Below, piece by piece: positions 60,474 through 64,000 of a stretch of DNA of 64,000 nucleotides. Made by a program: the position numbers and the translations under genes. Positions within the stretch are counted from its first letter, which is position 1. Every line of letters begins with the position of its first letter. The DNA is taken from contig CAWDDW010000002.1 in the NCBI GenBank assembly GCA_963801185.1, positions 124,001 through 188,000 on the forward strand. Direction: 5' to 3'. Under the pieces are notes generated by a model. That model did no database searches. It saw only the letters and a program-made list of their open reading frames with translations, and was not told the origin of the DNA. Source of the DNA: Palsa-601 sp963801185. Its GTDB lineage: Bacteria > Actinomycetota > Acidimicrobiia > Acidimicrobiales > Bog-793.

Positions 60474-61045
60474 CAGCAGCGGTTGAGCGGGCATGTACTA
60501 CTTGTGGTGGTCGGCGACGTGGAGGTCGTCGTGGTGGTCGGCCGTGTCGTGGTGGTCGTCGTCGCCGGAGGGCGGGTCGTCGTCGTGGGGTGTGTCGTCG
60601 TGGTTGTCGGGCGTGTCGTGGTTGTCGGGCGTGTCGTCGTGGGAGGTCCGCCGCGGTGGCCGGACGTCGTGGCGGTGGTGTTCCTAGGGGCTTGCGTCGT
60701 CTTGGTGGTGACCGGCCTCGTGGAGGTCGTCGTGCCGCCTCCACCGCCGTGATGGTGCTGGTGGGGGAGCGTCGTCACAACCCCTGTCCCGACCGTCACG
60801 GGCGCGCTTGTGCCAGTGTCAGGATTCGGGCGCCCACCTGCGAGCGCGACGACCAGAGCAGTGCCTACGACGACGATGACGAGCGGGATCGACACGATCG
60901 GCCGGAGGAGGAACGGGCGGTGTCTCTTGATCGGCTGGCCGATCGGGCGGCGGGCGAGAGCAGCAAGCTCGGCTTCCATCCCGGGCTTGGCGCCGCCAGA
61001 CAGATGGCGTCCGTTGCCCGTCCCGGTTGGTTTGCCTTCGTCCAC
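60473..61045 (-). CDS. Membrane protein with Thr-rich external tail
   Basis: 190 residues: a basic cytoplasmic head, one membrane helix at about 48-70 (IVSIPLVIVVVGTALVVALA), a histidine cluster HQHHHGGGGG and then about 80 residues of mostly Thr and Pro repeats such as RPTTTTRPTTTTT. Thr/Pro tails of this type are often O-mannosylated in actinobacteria. It is coupled by TGATG overlap to the beta-propeller gene, so the two likely work together at the surface. No family recognised. Confidence 0.7.
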   Translation of the reverse strand: MDEGKPTGTGNGRHLSGGAKPGMEAELAALARRPIGQPIKRHRPFLLRPIVSIPLVIVVVGTALVVALAGGRPNPDTGTSAPVTVGTGVVTTLPHQHHHGGGGGTTTSTRPVTTKTTQAPRNTTATTSGHRGGPPTTTRPTTTTRPTTTTTHPTTTTRPPATTTTTTRPTTTTTSTSPTTTSSTCPLNRC

Positions 61046-61071
61046 CCCAGCCTCCGTGACCGGATAAAGCT

Positions 61072-61119
61072 GTACCCGGAACTCCCTCTACCCGGAACTC
61101 CCTCTACCCGGAACTCCCT
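61072..61119. repeat. 16-bp tandem repeat, three units
   Basis: Three copies of TACCCGGAACTCCCTC (the first slightly offset by TG) lie just upstream of the Thr-rich membrane protein gene, whose minus-strand start is at 61045. They may sit in its promoter or leader. No coding frame uses them. Confidence 0.8.
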
Positions 61120-61197
61120 GCAAGGCTACGCCGGGAGCGCTTTATTTGCACACGCATGCCGGGAGCGAGCCGGGCCTCGCCCGGTCGGTGGGAGTCG

Positions 61198-62064
61198 TCA
61201 GTCGTCGAGTGTCTCGAGCTCGTGCACCCGTTCTGGTTCTTCACCGTCCTCCGCCAGAGGCGCAGCCCAAGGATCGAGCTCCGTGGCGAGCTCGGGCATC
61301 TCTCGGCCCCGGCCACGCCAGATCAGTGCGAGCCCGAACAGTGCACCGGCTGCCACGAACGCAAGCGAGGCAGCGATCACGGCAAGGTCGCCGCGCGTGC
61401 CGTGCGGCAGCAGCACCGACTCGTCGAAGAAACGCGCCAGCCCGTACAGCGTCACGACGCTGGTCACGACCAGGCCGAGCGGCCCTCCGCGGCGCCGGAC
61501 GAACTTCTCGATCTGAAGGGCGATGACCCAGATGACGAAGCACTCGATTGCCTGGATGATGGGAACCGGGACCCGCTTGCCGGCTTGGCCGGCGTAGTAC
61601 ATGCCGTACCAGGCGTTCGTCCGCATACCTCCGCCCTGGTACATGAGCTGGGGTCCGAGCAGCCGTCCTACGGTCCAGGCGATCGCCAGCACTGGCGCCA
61701 CGAGGTCGAGGACCACGACCATGCGCAACTTCGGGCACCAGCGGTGGGCGCACCACATGCCGACTGGCACCCCGCCGAGCAGGCCGCCGTAGCTCGACAG
61801 GCCTCCGTGCCAGACGGCGAAGATGTCGCCGAGGTTGTGCGAGTAGTAGCCCCACATCGAGATGACGTGGACCGCTCGCGCTCCCACGATCGAAAAGATG
61901 ATGATCCAGACGAACCCCTTTGTGAGCCAGCCGTCCGGATAGCCGTGGTCCCTCAACCGGCGCGCCAAGTACCGGTACGCGAACCAGAACGTGATGGCGA
62001 GCCCGATGCCGTAGGTGTGCACCTGCAGCGGGCCGATGTTGAAGACAACGGGGATTGGCTTCAC
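61198..62064 (-). CDS. lgt: Lgt-like prolipoprotein diacylglyceryl transferase (divergent)
   Basis: 288 residues with seven membrane helices. FNIGPLQVHTYGIGLAITF, VWHGGLSSYGGLLGG and VTLYGLARFFDES are Lgt landmarks, and the last supplies the conserved arginine. The signature region normally reads GRxGNFxNxE; here it is GRLLGPQLMYQGG, so the invariant Asn and Glu are missing. The enzyme may be an altered paralogue rather than the main Lgt. The lipoprotein at 9253 shows the cell does make lipoproteins. ATG 62064 follows standard spacing. Confidence 0.8.
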   Translation of the reverse strand: MKPIPVVFNIGPLQVHTYGIGLAITFWFAYRYLARRLRDHGYPDGWLTKGFVWIIIFSIVGARAVHVISMWGYYSHNLGDIFAVWHGGLSSYGGLLGGVPVGMWCAHRWCPKLRMVVVLDLVAPVLAIAWTVGRLLGPQLMYQGGGMRTNAWYGMYYAGQAGKRVPVPIIQAIECFVIWVIALQIEKFVRRRGGPLGLVVTSVVTLYGLARFFDESVLLPHGTRGDLAVIAASLAFVAAGALFGLALIWRGRGREMPELATELDPWAAPLAEDGEEPERVHELETLDD

Positions 62065-62107
62065 GGCACCACCAGTATCCCCCAGCCACGACGGGCTGCA
62101 AGACCGG

Positions 62108-63316
62108 CTATAGCTTTTCCACCACCATCGCCATGCCCTGGCCCCCGCCGACGCACATCGTCTCGAGTCCGTAGCGGCCGTTCTCGTGCTCGAGGCCGTT
62201 GATCAGTGTCGTCATGATCCTCGCCCCGGTCATCCCGAACGGGTGGCCAAGGGCGATGGCGCCGCCGTGGGCGTTGAGTTTCTCGAGCGGGATGTCGAGT
62301 TGGCGTGCCGATGGGATCACCTGCGCGGCGAACGCCTCGTTGATCTCGACGAGGTCGATGTCGTCCATCGTGAGGTTCGCTCGCTTCAGCGCCTGGCGGC
62401 TCGCCTCGATGGGGCCGAGACCCATGATCTCGGGGTTGAGGCCGCTCACGCCCGAGGAGACGACGCGGGCGAGAGGCTCGAGCCCGAGCTGGGAAGCCCT
62501 GCGGTCGCTCATGACGAGCACCGCTGCCGCGCCGTCGTTGAGCGGGCAGGCGTTCCCGGCGGTGATCCGGCCATCGGGCCGGAACGCCGGCTGGAGCTTC
62601 GAGAGGCCTTCGACAGTCGTGTCGGGCCGCGGCCCGTCATCCTTCGACACCACGGTGCCGTCGTGAAGGGTGACCGGGATGATCTCGCGCTCGAAGAAGC
62701 CGTTCGCCACGTGCTCGACCGCCAGGTTCTGAGACCGGGCTGAGTACTCGTCCATCTCCTCACGCGAGACGTTCTCGTACTCGGCGACGTTCTCGGCCGT
62801 CTGGCCCATGGCGATGTATATGTCGGGCAGTCCCGGCTGCGGCTCCCACGGAGGCTGGCCGCCGTCGGAACGCTTCGCGGACCGGGCCTCGCCCTCGGCG
62901 AAGAGCAGGTTGTGGGTATTCGGGACGCCGTCTGAGCTTCCCGCGAAGAAACGGCTCGTTGTCTCGACACCCGCTGCCACGAACACGTCGCCCTCGCCTG
63001 CTTTGATCGCATGGGCCGCCATCCGGATCGTCTGGAGAGAGGACGAGCAGTACCGGTTGACAGTGACGCCAGGGACATTGTCGAGGCCGGACAGTATGGC
63101 GACGACGCGGCCGATGTTGAATCCAGCCTCCCCGGCAGGCTGCCCGTTGCCGAGGATGAGGTCCTCGATCTCACCAGGATCGAGCTGTGGAACCTTCGCG
63201 AGCAGCGCCTTGACGATCTGGGCAGCCAGATCATCGGGTCGCACCTCCTTCAGCGAACCTTTGAAAGCGCGGCCGATTGGGCTGCGAGCTGTTGCGACGA
63301 TGACGGCTTCGGGCAT
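62108..63316 (-). CDS. Thiolase (acetyl-CoA C-acyltransferase)
   Basis: 402 residues from ATG 63316 (MPEAVIVATARSPIGRAFKG). Catalytic Cys in VNRYCSSSLQTIRMAA, His in GGAIALGHPFGMTGAR and the second Cys in CVGGGQGMAMV are all intact, so both degradative and biosynthetic activity are possible. Homologues of this type work in fatty acid oxidation. Upstream codons in frame read through tandem repeats and are rejected. Confidence 0.94.
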   Translation of the reverse strand: MPEAVIVATARSPIGRAFKGSLKEVRPDDLAAQIVKALLAKVPQLDPGEIEDLILGNGQPAGEAGFNIGRVVAILSGLDNVPGVTVNRYCSSSLQTIRMAAHAIKAGEGDVFVAAGVETTSRFFAGSSDGVPNTHNLLFAEGEARSAKRSDGGQPPWEPQPGLPDIYIAMGQTAENVAEYENVSREEMDEYSARSQNLAVEHVANGFFEREIIPVTLHDGTVVSKDDGPRPDTTVEGLSKLQPAFRPDGRITAGNACPLNDGAAAVLVMSDRRASQLGLEPLARVVSSGVSGLNPEIMGLGPIEASRQALKRANLTMDDIDLVEINEAFAAQVIPSARQLDIPLEKLNAHGGAIALGHPFGMTGARIMTTLINGLEHENGRYGLETMCVGGGQGMAMVVEKL

Positions 63317-63391
63317 GGCCGAGATACTAAGGAACCGGGACGCCGGGCGCCCAATCGCGCTGATCCGGACTCGCTCCGGAAGCGGACTCGC

Positions 63392-63431
63392 CGGGACGCG
63401 GAAGGGCCCCGGGACGCGGAAGGGCCCCGGG
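63392..63431. repeat. 18-bp direct repeat, two units
   Basis: GGGACGCGGAAGGGCCCC occurs twice in a row. It lies in the spacer upstream of the thiolase gene. Each unit ends in GGGCCC, so a small hairpin could form. Confidence 0.75.
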
Positions 63432-64000
63432 TAGCCGGTCGGCAGATGCCTCCGTACTCCCCGGGGCCGCAACCCTGGTGAGTCCCACTCCCCGTTCGCT
63501 CTCCGGCGCCTTGCGGCGCTGGTTCGCTCGACGTCCCTCGCGGCACCTTGCGGCGCCGCTCGCTTCGTCCCTGCAGTCAGTCCTGGGGGGACCGACCCGG
63601 CGAGGAGCCTTCTTCACCCTCCGCGACATAGCGATGCCCTGCTCCCGGTTGTGGGCCTCCCTTGCGGGCTACCCCTTCCCCGTTCGCTGCCTCCTGGTCT
63701 CCGTCCCCCTTGCGGGGCACTTCCTCCTTTTGGCGAGCTCCCAGATCTCCAGCCTCCCTTGCGGGTGACCTTCTCTCCAGGCGCTTGCTTCCAGCTCTCC
63801 GGCTCCTCTTGCGAGGCTCCATTGCTCCGGTCGCTGCTCCGCTTCTTGTCAGGTTTCCCTTGCGGGTCTCCCTCCTGTCAACGGCGCTTAGCACCACCTG
63901 CCTTGGTGCGTGCATCTTGCGCCGCCGGCCCCCCGGGGTCAATGAGAAATCACGAAATACCCCGTTTATCGACAGGAACCTTTTACTTTCCCCCGTTCAT
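63432..64000. other. Gene-free right edge with hairpin array and AT-rich tail
   Basis: No credible gene. The stretch from 63480 to 63890 is pyrimidine-rich and holds the hairpin array listed separately. From about 63940 the sequence turns AT-rich for this genome (AAATCACGAAATACC, then GGAACCTTTTACTTTC), which may be the promoter of a gene beyond the window. Confidence 0.55.
63505..63866. repeat. Array of seven TTGC-loop hairpins
   Basis: Short stems closed by TTGC recur with loops at 63511, 63548, 63662, 63710, 63759, 63809 and 63860. Stems include GCGCC/GGCGC, CCC/GGG, CCCC/GGGG and CCTC/GAGG. The last five are spaced 48, 49, 50 and 51 bases apart. In CCTC/GAGG one pair is changed on both sides, keeping the stem. 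The sequence between them is C/T-rich and only loosely repeated. Confidence 0.65.

Noticed and set aside
63505..63866. CRISPR array
   Set aside because: The conserved part is only 10-12 bases and the intervals are themselves loosely similar and C/T-rich; no cas genes are near.

Overview
The window looks like chromosome from a high-GC actinobacterium, most likely of the Acidimicrobiia type. Genes are packed with ATGA/GTGA stop-start overlaps, GTG starts are common, and the block glmU-prs-rplY-pth-mfd-(SurA-like lipoprotein)-mazG-eno-ftsB/divIC-DUF501-ppx follows the usual actinobacterial order. The class-level assignment is inference; no rRNA or marker tree is available here.

Layout. 0-21.6 kb is a housekeeping backbone: an acyl-CoA dehydrogenase leaving at the left edge, a C-terminally truncated GlmU, PRPP synthetase, L25, peptidyl-tRNA hydrolase, Mfd, MazG, enolase and an FtsB-like protein. 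A complete molybdenum hydroxylase operon (form II CO-dehydrogenase-like L, S and M subunits, two XdhC-type factors, a MocA-like cytidylyltransferase and a CoxG membrane anchor) sits between ftsB and DUF501-ppx. 21.7-30.3 kb is a cell-envelope block: glycosyltransferases, a sulfotransferase-GT2-GT2 fusion, an N-acetyltransferase, an SDR epimerase beside a PlsC-type acyltransferase, and an NlpC/P60 hydrolase. 30.5-32.3 kb carries a carboxylesterase and a tRNA with a UAA anticodon on a short-variable-arm body.

32.3-48.1 kb is accessory and partly decayed: a beta-helix surface protein, a glycosyltransferase, a RelE toxin with only the C-terminal half of its antitoxin, a tRNA-like remnant, TetR genes (one whole, one fragment), a dehalogenase-like fragment, a GntR-ABC operon, an IS21 left-end fragment, three tandem collagen-like genes, and three copies (one intact) of a small two-helix-turn-helix gene preceded by a recurring sequence that resembles a tRNA 3' end. 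48.1-58.5 kb is a run of regulator-effector pairs: ArsR-ArsM, a MacB-like ABC pair, TetR-MFS, a phosphotransferase, ArsR-SRPBCC and MarR-YceI, several with visible operators. 58.5-63.3 kb has a beta-propeller protein with a membrane partner, a divergent Lgt and a thiolase. The right edge is a pyrimidine-rich stretch with a regular array of small hairpins.

Three things cut across the window. A roughly 45-bp palindromic element recurs in at least six places, once inside mfd. Five genes are each broken by what behaves as exactly one surplus base, which points to assembly or sequencing error unless raw reads show otherwise. In-frame UUA codons occur in prs and rplY, so the odd UAA-anticodon tRNA, or another tRNA for that codon, must be active in growing cells.
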